Positions 34,025-44,500 of a stretch of 64,000 nucleotides of DNA are shown piece by piece. Each line of letters starts with the position of its first letter. The stretch's first letter is position 1. The position numbers and the translations under genes were made by a program. The stretch is taken from NCBI RefSeq assembly GCF_002217435.1, contig NZ_MUHF01000030.1, positions 1 to 64,000 of the forward strand, given 5' to 3'. The DNA is from Flavobacterium reichenbachii (GTDB lineage: Bacteria; Bacteroidota; Bacteroidia; Flavobacteriales; Flavobacteriaceae). The notes below the pieces were generated by a model. That model worked only from the letters and a program-made list of their open reading frames with translations, did no database searches and was not told the origin of the DNA.

Positions 34025-35728
34025 TTACTCTGCCAATTCCACAAATTTAAACTCACCATCAACCACAACTTTAGTCAAACCATGTTTAGATAAGTTTTTC
34101 ATAGAAGCATCCCATTTTTTACCGCTTAAGTTAGCAGTAATTTTTAATTGCTGAAGATCCATTTTATTTTCATTTCCTTTCAATAAATCTACGATAAACT
34201 TCTCTTCATCAGAAAGTTCAATTTGAGCTAGTTTTTTCTCCGGACGCATTTGCGGGAACAATAAAACTTCTTGAATAGAAGCGTTATTAGTTAAGTACAT
34301 AATCAAACGATCCATTCCAATTCCCATTCCAGAAGTTGGAGGCATACCGTATTCTAAAGCTCTTAAGAAATCTTCGTCGATAATACCATTTGCTTCATCA
34401 TCACCTTTTGCAGCCAAACGCATTTGATCTTCAAAACGCTCACGCTGATCAATTGGATCATTTAATTCAGAATATGCATTTGCAATTTCTTTACCACAAA
34501 CCATTAATTCAAAGCGCTCAGTAAGTTCTGGATTATCGCGGTGCTCTTTACATAAAGGCGACATTTCTTTAGGATAATCAGTAATAAAAGTTGGCTGAAT
34601 ATAATTTCCTTCGCATTTTGTTCCAAAAATCTCATCAATCAATTTTCCTTTCCCCATTGTGTTGTCAACGTCGATTCCCATTCCTCTTGCAGCTTCAAAT
34701 AATTCCTCTTCCGTTTTACCTGAGATATCAAAACCAGTAAAATGTTTGATAGAATCAGTCATTGTAACACGTGCATAAGGCGCTTTAAAGTTAATTTGGT
34801 GTTCACCAAAAGTAACTTCGCTAGTTCCGTTTACTGCAATTGCGCAATGCTCAAGAAGGCCTTCTGCAAATTCCATCATCCAGTTGTAGTCTTTGTAAGC
34901 TACATATATTTCCATAGCGGTAAATTCAGGATTATGCGTTCTGTCCATACCTTCATTTCTAAAGTTTTTCGAGAATTCATAAACACCTTCAAAACCACCA
35001 ACAATTAATCTTTTCAAATACAATTCGTTTGCAATACGCATATAAAGCGGAATATCAAGCGAATTATGGTGTGTGATAAAAGGTCTTGCCGCAGCTCCAC
35101 CTGCAATTGATTGTAAAACTGGAGTTTCAACTTCAAGATAACCTGCATCGTTAAAATAGTTACGCATAGCCGTAAACAATTTTGTACGTTTAATGAAGTT
35201 TTCTTTAACATGCGGATTAACCGTTAAATCTACATAACGCATTCTGTAACGCAATTCAGCATCTGTAAAAGCGTCGTGAACGTTTCCGTCTGTGTCTACT
35301 CTTGGTAAAGGAAGCGGACGAAGCGTTTTACTTAAGAAAGTAAAACCGCTAACACGAATACATTTTGCACCAACCTGAGTGGTAAATAATTCTCCTTCAA
35401 TACCAACAAAGTCACCTAAATCAGTTAATTTTTTAAAAACCGTATTGTACAAAGCTTTATCATCACCTTCACACAAAACATCGCGATTCACGTACAATTG
35501 AATACGTCCTTCGCTATCCTGCAATTCTGCAAAACAAGCTTTACCCTGATCACGAACACTCATCAAACGTCCCGCAACGATTACCTTCTTACCTTCTTCA
35601 AACGACTCCTTAATTTGCTTAGAAGTATGATTTACAGGAAAAAGATTAGCCGGATAAGGATTGATTCCTAAGTTGCGTAGGTTTTGAAGTTTTTCTCTTC
35701 TAATGATTTCTTGTTCTGATAATGCCAT
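34025..35728 (-). CDS. lysS: Lysine--tRNA ligase, class II
   Basis: 567 residues from ATG 35728. OB-fold anticodon domain (VIVAGRLMSVRDQGKACFAELQD), class II motif 2 FRNEGMDRTHNPEFTAMEIY and motif 3 GMPPTSGMGIGMDRLIMYL. The C-terminus carries about 65 extra residues (LSDEEKFIVDLLKGNENKMDLQQL to the end) beyond the usual synthetase, seen in Bacteroidota LysS. A longer frame reaches 35821, but the promoter box at 35751-35758 lies inside it, so the shorter start is chosen. Confidence 0.97.
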   Translation of the reverse strand: MALSEQEIIRREKLQNLRNLGINPYPANLFPVNHTSKQIKESFEEGKKVIVAGRLMSVRDQGKACFAELQDSEGRIQLYVNRDVLCEGDDKALYNTVFKKLTDLGDFVGIEGELFTTQVGAKCIRVSGFTFLSKTLRPLPLPRVDTDGNVHDAFTDAELRYRMRYVDLTVNPHVKENFIKRTKLFTAMRNYFNDAGYLEVETPVLQSIAGGAAARPFITHHNSLDIPLYMRIANELYLKRLIVGGFEGVYEFSKNFRNEGMDRTHNPEFTAMEIYVAYKDYNWMMEFAEGLLEHCAIAVNGTSEVTFGEHQINFKAPYARVTMTDSIKHFTGFDISGKTEEELFEAARGMGIDVDNTMGKGKLIDEIFGTKCEGNYIQPTFITDYPKEMSPLCKEHRDNPELTERFELMVCGKEIANAYSELNDPIDQRERFEDQMRLAAKGDDEANGIIDEDFLRALEYGMPPTSGMGIGMDRLIMYLTNNASIQEVLLFPQMRPEKKLAQIELSDEEKFIVDLLKGNENKMDLQQLKITANLSGKKWDASMKNLSKHGLTKVVVDGEFKFVELAE

Positions 35729-35750
35729 TTTGTGCTTTTTTTTAAGAGTG

Positions 35751-35758
35751 CAAAGATA
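35751..35758 (-). promoter_or_regulatory. Promoter -7 box of lysS
   Basis: The minus strand reads TATCTTTG, matching TAnnTTTG, 22 nt before ATG 35728. It fixes the start choice for lysS. Confidence 0.6.
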
Positions 35759-35893
35759 AAATTTTTGTTTCAAGTTTCCACTCAAAGTGTTAAGGTTTTT
35801 TGAAGCAGAAATTCTAAGCATTTTAATCTTCTTTTTATGTAAGAAAATAATTATATCTTAGCCATTCAAAATCTAAGAACTATTCACAGAAAA

Positions 35894-36619
35894 ATGAAAT
35901 ATCTATCTGCTTTTTTACTTTTTATTCTCTTTGCAGGCTGTCAAATTACCGAAACCCTTACCATTAATCGAGATGGAAGCGGCGATCTCGAAGTGGTACA
36001 GCTTCGAGATGAAAATAGTTATATGCAAATTGCTTTTGAGCAATATTCTAAAGAAAATATATTTCAGGATACTACTTATGTTTTTAAAGAATACATTGAG
36101 AAATACAACGAAAATTTTTTAAAATATCAGCCAGAAGAAAAACAGTTGTTTCAAAAATATGCCAATGTAAAAGTGCATTTAAAAAAGAGTTCTTTCGAAA
36201 AAGAATTCAGAAACGTATTGTCACTTCAATTTGATCAGGTTTCAGAAATTCCAGATTTATACAAAACAGAAAACTATGCGTCAGACATTGAGCATAATTA
36301 CGCCTTAACAGCAGAAAATCATTATTACAAAATAGGATATGATTTTGATGGGAAAATTTTTAAACGTTCGGTTTTAATCACCACTACAGCCGAATTAGAA
36401 AAGACAAAAGAAGAATGCAAAAGATTTGAAAACAAATATGGTGCATTAAAACTACTGCAGAGTTATGTTCTAAAATATCATTTTCCAAGGAAAATAAAAT
36501 CTGTTTCAAATGAAAAAGCAATTCTCAGTTCAGATAAAAAATCACTGACTATAGAATTCCAGCTTTCAGCTTTTTCACAAAATCCGGCAGATACAAATCT
36601 AGAAGTGGTTTTAGAGTAA
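35894..36619 (+). CDS. Lipoprotein, first of three tandem paralogues
   Basis: 241 residues. Lipoprotein signal MKYLSAFLLFILFAGCQ, then ETLTINRDGSGDLEV. The C-terminal part holds KYHFPRKIKSVSNEKA and a final beta strand block. The same two signatures appear in the next two genes, so the three are paralogues from tandem duplication. No known domain is recognised. The N-terminal INxDGSG block looks like the start of a beta-rich domain. Its start lies 166 nt upstream of lysS in divergent orientation. Confidence 0.82.
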   Translation: MKYLSAFLLFILFAGCQITETLTINRDGSGDLEVVQLRDENSYMQIAFEQYSKENIFQDTTYVFKEYIEKYNENFLKYQPEEKQLFQKYANVKVHLKKSSFEKEFRNVLSLQFDQVSEIPDLYKTENYASDIEHNYALTAENHYYKIGYDFDGKIFKRSVLITTTAELEKTKEECKRFENKYGALKLLQSYVLKYHFPRKIKSVSNEKAILSSDKKSLTIEFQLSAFSQNPADTNLEVVLE

Positions 36620-36680
36620 AAACTCCAAATAATTTTTAAAAGAAAGTATCTTCGCTGCATATTAACCTAAATCAAAAAAC

Positions 36681-37481
36681 ATGAAAAGAATTCTACTTTG
36701 TTTCTTCGTTTTATTATGTATTTCAAGCTGTACTCTTAAGGAGAAGATGATTATGAATGAAGATGGATCGGGAACTTTCTCGTACGGATTTGATATGTCA
36801 CCAATGTTTAAACTGGGAATGAAAAAAAGTGATTCTACAAAAATCAATAAAGTGGTAGATACTTCTTTTACGTTCAAAGATGTATTTGATAAAATAAAAG
36901 ACAGTATCTCTAAATTGCCAGAAGCAGATAAAGAAAAAATTGAGATGCTGGAAAAGGAAAAAGAGAAACTTAAAATTTTGGAGAATTTTAAAGTCAGCTT
37001 AAAAATTAATGAAGAAAAGCAACAGTTCGAATATAATATGGCATTTGATTTTCCTAGTATTACGGGTTTTCAAAATCTTGCAACACCAGCCGAAAGCTTA
37101 GAAGCTCTGGCGGCTACTGACAAAAAACGATTAGGGGCTTTTAGTGCAGTTCCAAAACCAGACGAAAAGGCTAGTGCTTCTGTTTTTTATGATGGTAAAG
37201 TTTTTATTAAGTCTATAACGCCTGCTAAAGACAATAAAAAAGTTAAAAAGAAAAAGGAAAAGAAGAAAGAAAAAGATGATGATCCATTCTCAAAAAAAAT
37301 GGACGATATGTTTAAGGAGTGTAAATATATTGCCGAATATCATTTTCCTAAAAAGATTAAAACCGTTTCGATCAAAAATGCTGTAATAGCTGCAGATGGA
37401 AAAAGTTTTACTGTTGAAATCCCTCTTGAAAATATGCAGGAAAGTAATGTGGATTTTGGTTTTAAAGTAGAATTTGAATAA
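36681..37481 (+). CDS. Lipoprotein, second of three tandem paralogues
   Basis: 266 residues. Signal MKRILLCFFVLLCISSCT, then EKMIMNEDGSGTFSYGFDMS and, near the C-terminus, EYHFPKKIKTVSIKNA and DGKSFTVEIPLENM. It differs from its paralogues by a long Lys/Glu segment (KKVKKKKEKKKEKDDD, about residues 190-206). It also shows a coiled-coil-like run (EADKEKIEMLEKEKEKLKIL). Unknown function; outer membrane or periplasmic anchoring is expected. It follows the first paralogue by 61 nt. Confidence 0.82.
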   Translation: MKRILLCFFVLLCISSCTLKEKMIMNEDGSGTFSYGFDMSPMFKLGMKKSDSTKINKVVDTSFTFKDVFDKIKDSISKLPEADKEKIEMLEKEKEKLKILENFKVSLKINEEKQQFEYNMAFDFPSITGFQNLATPAESLEALAATDKKRLGAFSAVPKPDEKASASVFYDGKVFIKSITPAKDNKKVKKKKEKKKEKDDDPFSKKMDDMFKECKYIAEYHFPKKIKTVSIKNAVIAADGKSFTVEIPLENMQESNVDFGFKVEFE

Positions 37482-37525
37482 TAATCTGAGATTTCTAATT
37501 AAACTTATTTTTAAAATAGTCTTCG

Positions 37526-37533
37526 TATCTTTG
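37526..37533 (+). promoter_or_regulatory. Promoter -7 box of the third paralogue
   Basis: TATCTTTG matches TAnnTTTG and lies 18 nt before ATG 37552. It supports that start over the in-frame ATG at 37474, which would overlap the previous gene. Confidence 0.6.
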
Positions 37534-37551
37534 ATAAAAATTAACAGCACG

Positions 37552-38307
37552 ATGAAATTATACAAATTACTAAGTTTTTCTTTTCTAATAGCTACATTAA
37601 CAAGCTGCACTTTTACAGAAAATATTTATATTAACGATAATGGCGCCGGAAAATTTTCTGTAGACATGGACGGTTCTTCTCTAATGGCAATGGCTGGCGA
37701 CCAAATTGGCAGTCAAATGGGAGCTGACGCTAAAAAAGATATTGATTCTACATTTACTTTCAAGCAATTATTTGATGCTAAAAAAGACAGTATTGCAAAG
37801 CTTTCTCCAGAAACTCAGAAAGAATTAAAGAAGATAGAAAACTTTGTGGTTCATACTAAAATGAGCAACGAAAAGAAAGAATTTTTGATGACATTTTCTA
37901 CCGATTTTAAAAATGTAAATGAGTTACAAGACATACTGCAAACCATGAGTACTTTGCAGAAGTTAGATAAGGGAGGAAGCAGTACAAGTCCTTTTGGCAG
38001 TAATTTTGGAAACAATAACAGCAAACTGAGTTATAATTATGATGGAAAGAAATTTACGCGTAAAGCAATAATTGAGAAACAGAAAGCAGAAGAAAAAGCA
38101 GCCGATCCTAATCAGGATATGTCTAAAATGGTTTTTGCTTCATCAAGTTATATTTTGAAATATCATTTTCCTAAAAAAATCAAAAAAGTTTCTAATCCGA
38201 ATGCTCTCTTTAGTGAGGATAGAAAAACAGTTACGATTCAATACCCATTTACGGATTATATGGAGAATCCGGACAAACTTAACTTTGACGTAGAGTTTGA
38301 AAAATAA
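37552..38307 (+). CDS. Lipoprotein, third of three tandem paralogues
   Basis: 251 residues from ATG 37552. Signal MKLYKLLSFSFLIATLTSCT, then ENIYINDNGAGKFSVDMDGS and, near the C-terminus, KYHFPKKIKKVSNPNA and SEDRKTVTIQYPF. FTFKQLFDAKKDSIAKLSPE closely follows the second paralogue's FTFKDVFDKIKDSISKLPEA, so these two are the closest pair. Function unknown. lipB starts 5 nt after its stop and is probably in the same transcript. Confidence 0.83.
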   Translation: MKLYKLLSFSFLIATLTSCTFTENIYINDNGAGKFSVDMDGSSLMAMAGDQIGSQMGADAKKDIDSTFTFKQLFDAKKDSIAKLSPETQKELKKIENFVVHTKMSNEKKEFLMTFSTDFKNVNELQDILQTMSTLQKLDKGGSSTSPFGSNFGNNNSKLSYNYDGKKFTRKAIIEKQKAEEKAADPNQDMSKMVFASSSYILKYHFPKKIKKVSNPNALFSEDRKTVTIQYPFTDYMENPDKLNFDVEFEK

Positions 38308-38312
38308 TAAAA

Positions 38313-39014
38313 ATGAATAAAAAAATTCAACTTCAGGATTTAGGTCAAAAAGATTATAAATCTACTTGGGAATATCAAGAAGAACTTTTTGGGGCTATAG
38401 TCGACTTAAAAATAAAAAATAGAAGAGAAGAACTCGATTTAGAGACACCAAATTATTTACTGTTTGTAGAACATCCTCATGTTTATACATTAGGGAAAAG
38501 CGGCGATTTGGAAAATCTGTTATTAAACGAAAAACAGCTCGAAGCCAAAGGAGCAACTTTTTATAAAATTAACCGAGGCGGTGATATTACGTATCACGGT
38601 CCTGGACAGATTGTAGGTTATCCAATTCTTGATTTAGAAAACTTCTTTACAGATATTCATAAATATTTGCGTTTTCTGGAAGAGTCAATTATTCTGACTT
38701 TAGAGGAATATGGCTTAAAATGCGGCAGGAGTGAAGGTGAAACGGGCGTCTGGTTAGATACTGGAACTCCATTTGCAAGAAAAATTTGTGCACTTGGTGT
38801 ACGTGCCTCACGCTGGGTAACGATGCATGGATTTGCTTTGAATGTTAACGTAGATCTAGGATATTTTGATAATATAATTCCGTGTGGTATTCGCGGTAAA
38901 GGCGTTACTTCTTTAAACGTAGAATTAGTAGTAGAAAAAGTAGATGAAGAAGAAGTTAAGAATAAAATTAAAAAACATCTAACGGCTCTTTTTGAGGCAG
39001 AATTTATTCAATAA
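38313..39014 (+). CDS. lipB: Lipoyl(octanoyl) transferase
   Basis: 233 residues. Transfers octanoyl from acyl carrier protein to lipoate-dependent enzymes. Signature RGGDITYHGPGQIVGYPILDL-type block (RGGDITYHGPGQ), the catalytic lysine in RKICALGVRASRWVTMHG, and the catalytic cysteine in IIPCGIRGKGVTSL. Length is standard. It follows the third lipoprotein paralogue by 5 nt. The AraC-type regulator starts 14 nt downstream. Confidence 0.96.
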   Translation: MNKKIQLQDLGQKDYKSTWEYQEELFGAIVDLKIKNRREELDLETPNYLLFVEHPHVYTLGKSGDLENLLLNEKQLEAKGATFYKINRGGDITYHGPGQIVGYPILDLENFFTDIHKYLRFLEESIILTLEEYGLKCGRSEGETGVWLDTGTPFARKICALGVRASRWVTMHGFALNVNVDLGYFDNIIPCGIRGKGVTSLNVELVVEKVDEEEVKNKIKKHLTALFEAEFIQ

Positions 39015-39028
39015 CAAAAAAAAAAAAG

Positions 39029-39844
39029 ATGAAAAATTCTGAAGAAAATAACAATTATAGAATTGCTGTTCCATCAGAATTTGAATCTGTTTTTTCTCAT
39101 TTTTATTTTGCTGAAAATAAAACAGATTTTCCCATTACTAAAACTTTACTTCCTAGTTTTCAAACTATACTTGTTTTTAATTTTGGTGCAAAAGCGTTCT
39201 TAAAATCACATCAAAATAATGTTTTGGAAGCAGAAAAATGTCTTGTTTTGGGTCCGATAAAACAAGCAATTGATTATACATTAGAACCTGATTCGGAGAT
39301 CTTAGTTGCGAATTTTAAAGAAGATGCTTTTTACAGATTCTTTGGTAATGCTCTTTTTGATTCATTGCCTATTCATCCAGATGATTTGATTAATGAAAAT
39401 TGTTTTACTCTTTTGTGGGAAGAACTTCAAAAGTTTAATAATACTGCCGAACGTGTTAATTATATTTTAGATTTCTGCAAACCTTATTTAAAGGAACAAA
39501 ACGAAATATCTACACTTTTAACCGAATTTCAGAGGGAGAATATAAATCCGATAAAAGCAATTGCTTCGCAAACTAATCAAACCGAAAGAAATATTCAGCT
39601 TAATCAAAAGAAGATGTTTGGTTATACCATTAAAGAAGCCAATCGCTATGAAAGATTTTTAAAAACTGTAGATCAGATCCAGAAAAATATAATTAACGAG
39701 TCTAAAACAGATTGGTTAACACTTGTTGATCAATTTGGTTATTATGATCAAAGTCAGCTGATTCATGATTTTAAATATTATATGAATATTTCACCGACCA
39801 AATTCTTAAAATTCCAATCGGACATCTGCAGTTCAAAACTTTAA
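39029..39844 (+). CDS. AraC-family transcriptional regulator
   Basis: 271 residues. An N-terminal cupin-like sensor domain (about 1-150; ILVFNFGAKAFL, CLVLGPIKQAIDYTLEPDSEILVANFKEDAFYRFFG) is followed by the AraC DNA-binding domain. That domain shows IKAIASQTNQTERNIQLNQKKMFGYTIKEANRYERFL and DQFGYYDQSQLIHDFKYYMNISPTKF. The ligand is unknown. The likely target is the oxidoreductase gene 84 nt downstream, which has its own promoter. Confidence 0.88.
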   Translation: MKNSEENNNYRIAVPSEFESVFSHFYFAENKTDFPITKTLLPSFQTILVFNFGAKAFLKSHQNNVLEAEKCLVLGPIKQAIDYTLEPDSEILVANFKEDAFYRFFGNALFDSLPIHPDDLINENCFTLLWEELQKFNNTAERVNYILDFCKPYLKEQNEISTLLTEFQRENINPIKAIASQTNQTERNIQLNQKKMFGYTIKEANRYERFLKTVDQIQKNIINESKTDWLTLVDQFGYYDQSQLIHDFKYYMNISPTKFLKFQSDICSSKL

Positions 39845-39872
39845 TTCTATTTATCATTTCGTTTTCTTACAA

Positions 39873-39901
39873 TTGTCGGCAAAATCTGCGCTATACATTT
39901 G
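39873..39901 (+). promoter_or_regulatory. Promoter of the NAD(P)H oxidoreductase gene
   Basis: TTG at 39873-39875, an 18-nt spacer and TACATTTG at 39894-39901 make a full Bacteroidota consensus promoter. It lies 27 nt before ATG 39929, and the AraC-type regulator upstream probably acts here. Confidence 0.75.
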
Positions 39902-39928
39902 TCATGTTCAATCTTAAAAATAGAAAAC

Positions 39929-40513
39929 ATGAAAAATTTAATTATTTATACGCATCCAAATTCAAGTAGTTTAAACCATTTTTTTAAGCAGGTGATTATC
40001 AAAAGTCTTGAGGAATCTGGTCACGAGGTTGAGTTGCGAGATTTGTATCAAATAGGTTTTAATCCTGTTCTTTCTTTAGGAGATATAGAGGGGCAAAGAA
40101 TGGGAAAAGTTGCAGCAGATATAAAGGAGGAGCAAGATTTTATAGAATGGGCGGACCGAATTATCTTTATTTACCCAATTTGGTGGACGGGAATGCCGGC
40201 AATTATGAAAGGTTATATCGATCGCGTATTTAGTTATGGATTTGCATATCGTTACGATCAAGGTATTCAGAAAGGTTTACTAACAGGAAAAAAGACCATA
40301 ATTGTTAATTCTCATGGGAAGTCCAATCAGGAATACGAAGAAATTGGAATGGACAAAGCTTTAACATTGACATCTGATAAAGGAATTTTTAACTATTGCG
40401 GGTTAGAAATTCAAAAACATTTTTATTTTGATAAAGCAGATCGGGCTTCTACAGATAATATAGTAGAATGGGAGAGTCAGATTTTAAATTTTTTCAGAGA
40501 GAATTCGCTATAA
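39929..40513 (+). CDS. NAD(P)H-dependent oxidoreductase, flavodoxin-like fold (MdaB/KefF type)
   Basis: 194 residues from ATG 39929 (a TTG at 39899 is inside the promoter). LIIYTHPNSSSLNHFFKQ is the FMN/FAD phosphate loop, and IEWADRIIFIYPIWWTGMPA followed by MKGYIDRVFSYGFAY is the Flavodoxin_2 signature. Likely a quinone or drug-quinone reductase in the cytoplasm. Placement right behind an AraC regulator suggests induction by an electrophile or quinone, which is an inference. Confidence 0.88.
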   Translation: MKNLIIYTHPNSSSLNHFFKQVIIKSLEESGHEVELRDLYQIGFNPVLSLGDIEGQRMGKVAADIKEEQDFIEWADRIIFIYPIWWTGMPAIMKGYIDRVFSYGFAYRYDQGIQKGLLTGKKTIIVNSHGKSNQEYEEIGMDKALTLTSDKGIFNYCGLEIQKHFYFDKADRASTDNIVEWESQILNFFRENSL

Positions 40514-40522
40514 CAATAAATC

Positions 40523-40551
40523 AAAAGACTTATCAAAGGATAAGTCTTTTT
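40523..40551. terminator. Bidirectional terminator between convergent genes
   Basis: AAAAGACTTATC and GATAAGTCTTTT form a 12-bp stem with loop AAAG, flanked by A/T runs. It serves the oxidoreductase gene and rnhB, whose stop codon lies 2 nt beyond. Confidence 0.9.
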
Positions 40552-40552
40552 G

Positions 40553-41218
40553 TTATTCTATAAAATTTAGCTCTAATTGTTCTGGCAGCAGCCTAAAACT
40601 CATTCGATGATATTTTGTTGTTCCAAATTGTTTAATGGCTTCGCGGTGTTCTCTTGTTGGATACCCTTTGTTTTGTTTCCAGTTGTACATCGGAAATTCC
40701 TCGTGAATTTTATTCATATATTCATCACGATACGTTTTAGCTAAAACAGAGGCGGCGGCAATGCTTAAAAACTTAGAATCACCTTTTATTATACATTGAT
40801 TAGGAATTGATTTTAATAAATCAATTTCATCTGAAGAAAACTGCTTTCCAAAAGTATTCTTTAAACCCAACTTTGCATTAAGAGAACGATTGCCGTCTAC
40901 AATAATATATTCAGGAATTTGATTTAATTTTAGGATGCATTCCTGCATGCCTTTCATAGAAGCATTAAGAATGTTAATTTCATCAATTTCATCTGCATGA
41001 AGATGGGTAACAGAATAGCAAATAGCATGCTGTTCTATAATGGGTTTTAAGTTTTCTCTGACTTTTTCTGATAACTGTTTACTGTCATTTAATATTTCAC
41101 TAACAAAATCTGCTGGTAAAATGACCGCAGCAGCAGTTACTGGTCCGGCTAAACAGCCTCTTCCGGCCTCGTCAGTGCCCGTTTCTAGTGCAAATCCGGA
41201 GAAATTTTTTGAAAGCAT
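40553..41218 (-). CDS. rnhB: Ribonuclease HII
   Basis: 221 residues. Removes RNA from RNA-DNA hybrids and starts ribonucleotide excision. [14 protein letters not shown] carries the first acidic residues (DEAGRG); YIIVDGN gives the next Asp, and [17 protein letters not shown] the last acidic block. Standard length. The promoter box TATTTTTG lies at 41241-41248 on the minus strand. Confidence 0.96.
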   Translation of the reverse strand: MLSKNFSGFALETGTDEAGRGCLAGPVTAAAVILPADFVSEILNDSKQLSEKVRENLKPIIEQHAICYSVTHLHADEIDEINILNASMKGMQECILKLNQIPEYIIVDGNRSLNAKLGLKNTFGKQFSSDEIDLLKSIPNQCIIKGDSKFLSIAAASVLAKTYRDEYMNKIHEEFPMYNWKQNKGYPTREHREAIKQFGTTKYHRMSFRLLPEQLELNFIE

Positions 41219-41589
41219 TCGTTTTTTTAAATTAAGATTACAAAAATATTGAAAATTATTTTTGCTTTTCCCCTTTTGTTAGTAGGAATTATCAAAAGAT
41301 CAAAAAAGTTGTTTAATTAAATGATGTTGATAATAGAATATGATCTTTTTTATGGTTTTGATTAAAAGAGGGACTGATTTGTTAAAAAAGAGTTAATGTT
41401 TGGTTTTTTGTTAAATTGAATATATGATATTATACAAGGAAAAACATTGTTAAAAATTTTCAATTTTGATCAATTTGTAGTGTTTGTTGAGGTATTGTTA
41501 ATGTTTTTTAAAAAAATTAAGATAAAATAGTTTGGTATTTTAAGAAATAATTAAGATGTTTGCGACATACTAATTCAAAATAAATTAAA
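41219..41589. promoter_or_regulatory. Divergent control region between rnhB and susC
   Basis: A 371-nt AT-rich gap with no gene. On the left is the minus-strand -7 box TATTTTTG (41248-41241) for rnhB. AAAAGATCA (41294-41302) and TGATCTTTT (41341-41349) form a 9-bp inverted repeat that might be an operator or a hairpin. On the right, TTG at 41532-41534 and GATGTTTG at 41555-41562 resemble a weak promoter for susC. The 41400-41530 stretch holds several TTGTTAA/TGTTAAT words but nothing I can name. Confidence 0.4.
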
Positions 41590-44500
41590 ATGAAATTAAA
41601 ATTACAATGGATTTGTACGCTACTATTAGCGTTATCTATGCAGTTTTCTTTTGCTCAAGAGCGAACTGTATCTGGAAAAGTGTCTGATCAGACAGGCGTT
41701 ATTCCAGGAGTAAATGTTGTTGTTAAGGGAAGTAAAGTAAGTACTTATACTGACTTTGATGGTAGTTACTCAATAAAAGCAAAAACAGGTGATGTTTTAG
41801 TTTTCTCATATGTAGGTATGAGTAACAAACAAGTTACTGTTGGAACTTCAAACAGTGTAAATGTCTCTTTAGAGTCTGAAGCACAATTAATGAACGAGGT
41901 TGTTGTAGTTGGTTATGGTGTTCAGAAAAGAAAAGAGGTTACAGGTTCTATTTCTAAAATTGCTGGGAAAGACATTTCTAATTTAGTAACTCCATCTTTC
42001 GAAGGTGTTTTAGCTGGTAGAGCTGCGGGTGTTCAGGTTTTAACTAATAGTGGTATTATTGGTGGAGCTCCAAAAATTAGAATTAGAGGTATTGCATCTA
42101 TTTCTGGTTTGACTGAGCCTTTAATCGTTGTAGATGGTGTGCCTATTTATTCTGGTGATGTTGGTGGTGTTTCTGCTACAAATGGTTTAGCTGACATTAA
42201 TCCTGATGATATCGAATCTTTTGATGTTTTAAAAGATGGTGCTTCAACAGCTATCTATGGTTCTAGAGCAGCTAACGGTGTAATCTTGATTACAACTAAA
42301 AGTGGTAAAAAAGGAACTCTTAAAGTTACTTACTCAAGTGTTTTTGGTGTAGCTAGTGCATACAAAAAATATGATTTATTACAAACTCCGGACTTCATTA
42401 CAATTTCTAATGAAAAAAGAGCAAATGTACCTGTAGCTGCAGGACAGCCACAATTAACCCCATGGGCTGCCGGAACTACATATAATACAGATTGGCAAAG
42501 TGCAGTATTGAGAAATGCGCCACAAATGACGCACAATCTTAACTTTAGCGGAGGTTCTGATAAAACTAAATATTATTTGTCTTTAGGTTACACAGATCAA
42601 GAAGGTATCAATATAGCTAACAGTATGAATAGATTTTCTATCAGAGCTAATATTGATCAAGAGATTAACAAATGGTTGTCTATTGGTACTAATTTAACAG
42701 TTAGTAGAACAGAATATTATGGGTTGAATATTAATAGTAATGGTCTTTCTGGAAATATTTTCAATACTATCAGACAATTGCCAAATACACCTATTTATGA
42801 TGCAAGTAATCCGACAGGATACAATTTAACGCTGCCATTAACGACTAATGTTGTTGGTAAGTGGGATAACCTTGCTGTTCAAAGTGAAGGTATTTCAAAC
42901 ATTGTTTATATTCTAGATCATAATATTTATAAATCAAAAACTCAAAGAACATTGGCAAGTGTTTTTGCAAATGCAAAAATAACTTCAGATTTGAGCTATA
43001 AATTACAAGTAAGTTCTGATAATGCTATAACCACAGGTTTTCAATATTGGAACCCAGTTCATGGTGATGCAGCAGGTAGAAACGGATACTTATACAATGA
43101 TGTTCAAGACATGCAGAGATGGAACTGGCAAAATATTTTAAACTACAAACATACTTTTGCTGAAAGCCATAATTTAGGAGTAACTGCGGTTGCCGAATAT
43201 CAAAAATCGCAAACAAAACTATCTTGGGGTAATGGATCAGATTTATTAAGTGATTTTTATAACAAAAACTTAGTAACTAATTCATACTCAACTAAAGATT
43301 CTGGAGGAGGAGTTACTGAAAAAGGTATTATTTCTTATTTAGGACGTGTAAGTTATAATTATAAAGAAAAATATTTCCTTCAAGGATCTATTAGACGTGA
43401 TGGAATTTCACAGTTCGAATCAGATGTTAGATACCACAATTTCCCTGGAGTTTCTGCTGGTTGGACAGTTTCTAAGGAAAATTTCATGCAGGGAATCAGC
43501 AATACAATTTCTGATTTTAAAATAAGAGCATCTTATTCTGAAGTAGGTAACGTAGATGTATTAAATGGTAATGCTTATCCTTCTAAAGGATTAACGATTA
43601 GTTCACCATATGGTATATCAAATGGTCTTGGATATTCTCAATTTGGAAATAGTGTATTGCAATGGGAAACAAGTACAAAAATTGATTATGGTGTAGATTT
43701 TGGTTTCCTAAACAATCGTTTGACTTTAGGTTTTGATTATTTCAAAAATGATATCGATGGTTTAGTTTTAGCTGCACCAGTAGCGCCTTCATTGGGTATT
43801 CCAGGTAGTGTGATCAACAGCAACGTTGGTAAAATGTTCAACGAAGGGTACGAATTTGCAGCGACTTTTAAAGCAATTAATACTCAGAACTTTTCTTGGG
43901 ATGTTGCGGCTAACTTAACACTTGCTAAAAATGAAGTTACTGAATTGCCAAGTGGTGATATAATCGGTGGATCTTATACAACTGATACAAATATTGCTCC
44001 GAATATCATTATTAGAAAAGGTGAGTCAATTAACTCTCTTTACGGATTTGAATATTATGGAGTAAATAAAGCAAATGGTAATCCTGTTTATTATAAGGCA
44101 AATGGTTCTTTAGTACAAGGTCTATTACCAGGTTCTACTTATGCTGAGTATAATGCTGCAAATCCTGCAGACGTAAGCAAAACTGCGACATTAACAAATT
44201 CTGACAAGAAAATTTTAGGTAATACTCTTCCTACTTATTACGGGTCATTCTCATCAAACATGAAGTATAAAAATATTGATTTCGGTTTTATGTTTAGATT
44301 CAGTGGAGGTAATAAAGTTTTTAATTCTACAAGAAGAGAATTAATGACTCAAACTTTTAGTAATAACGGAACTGAAATTTTAGGAAGATGGCAGAGTGTT
44401 GATAATCCTGGAGACGGATGGACACCAAGATTATATGCTAGTACAAACAACACAACAAACTTAAATGGTAGTGCAACTTCTCGTTTCGTAGAAAAAGGAG

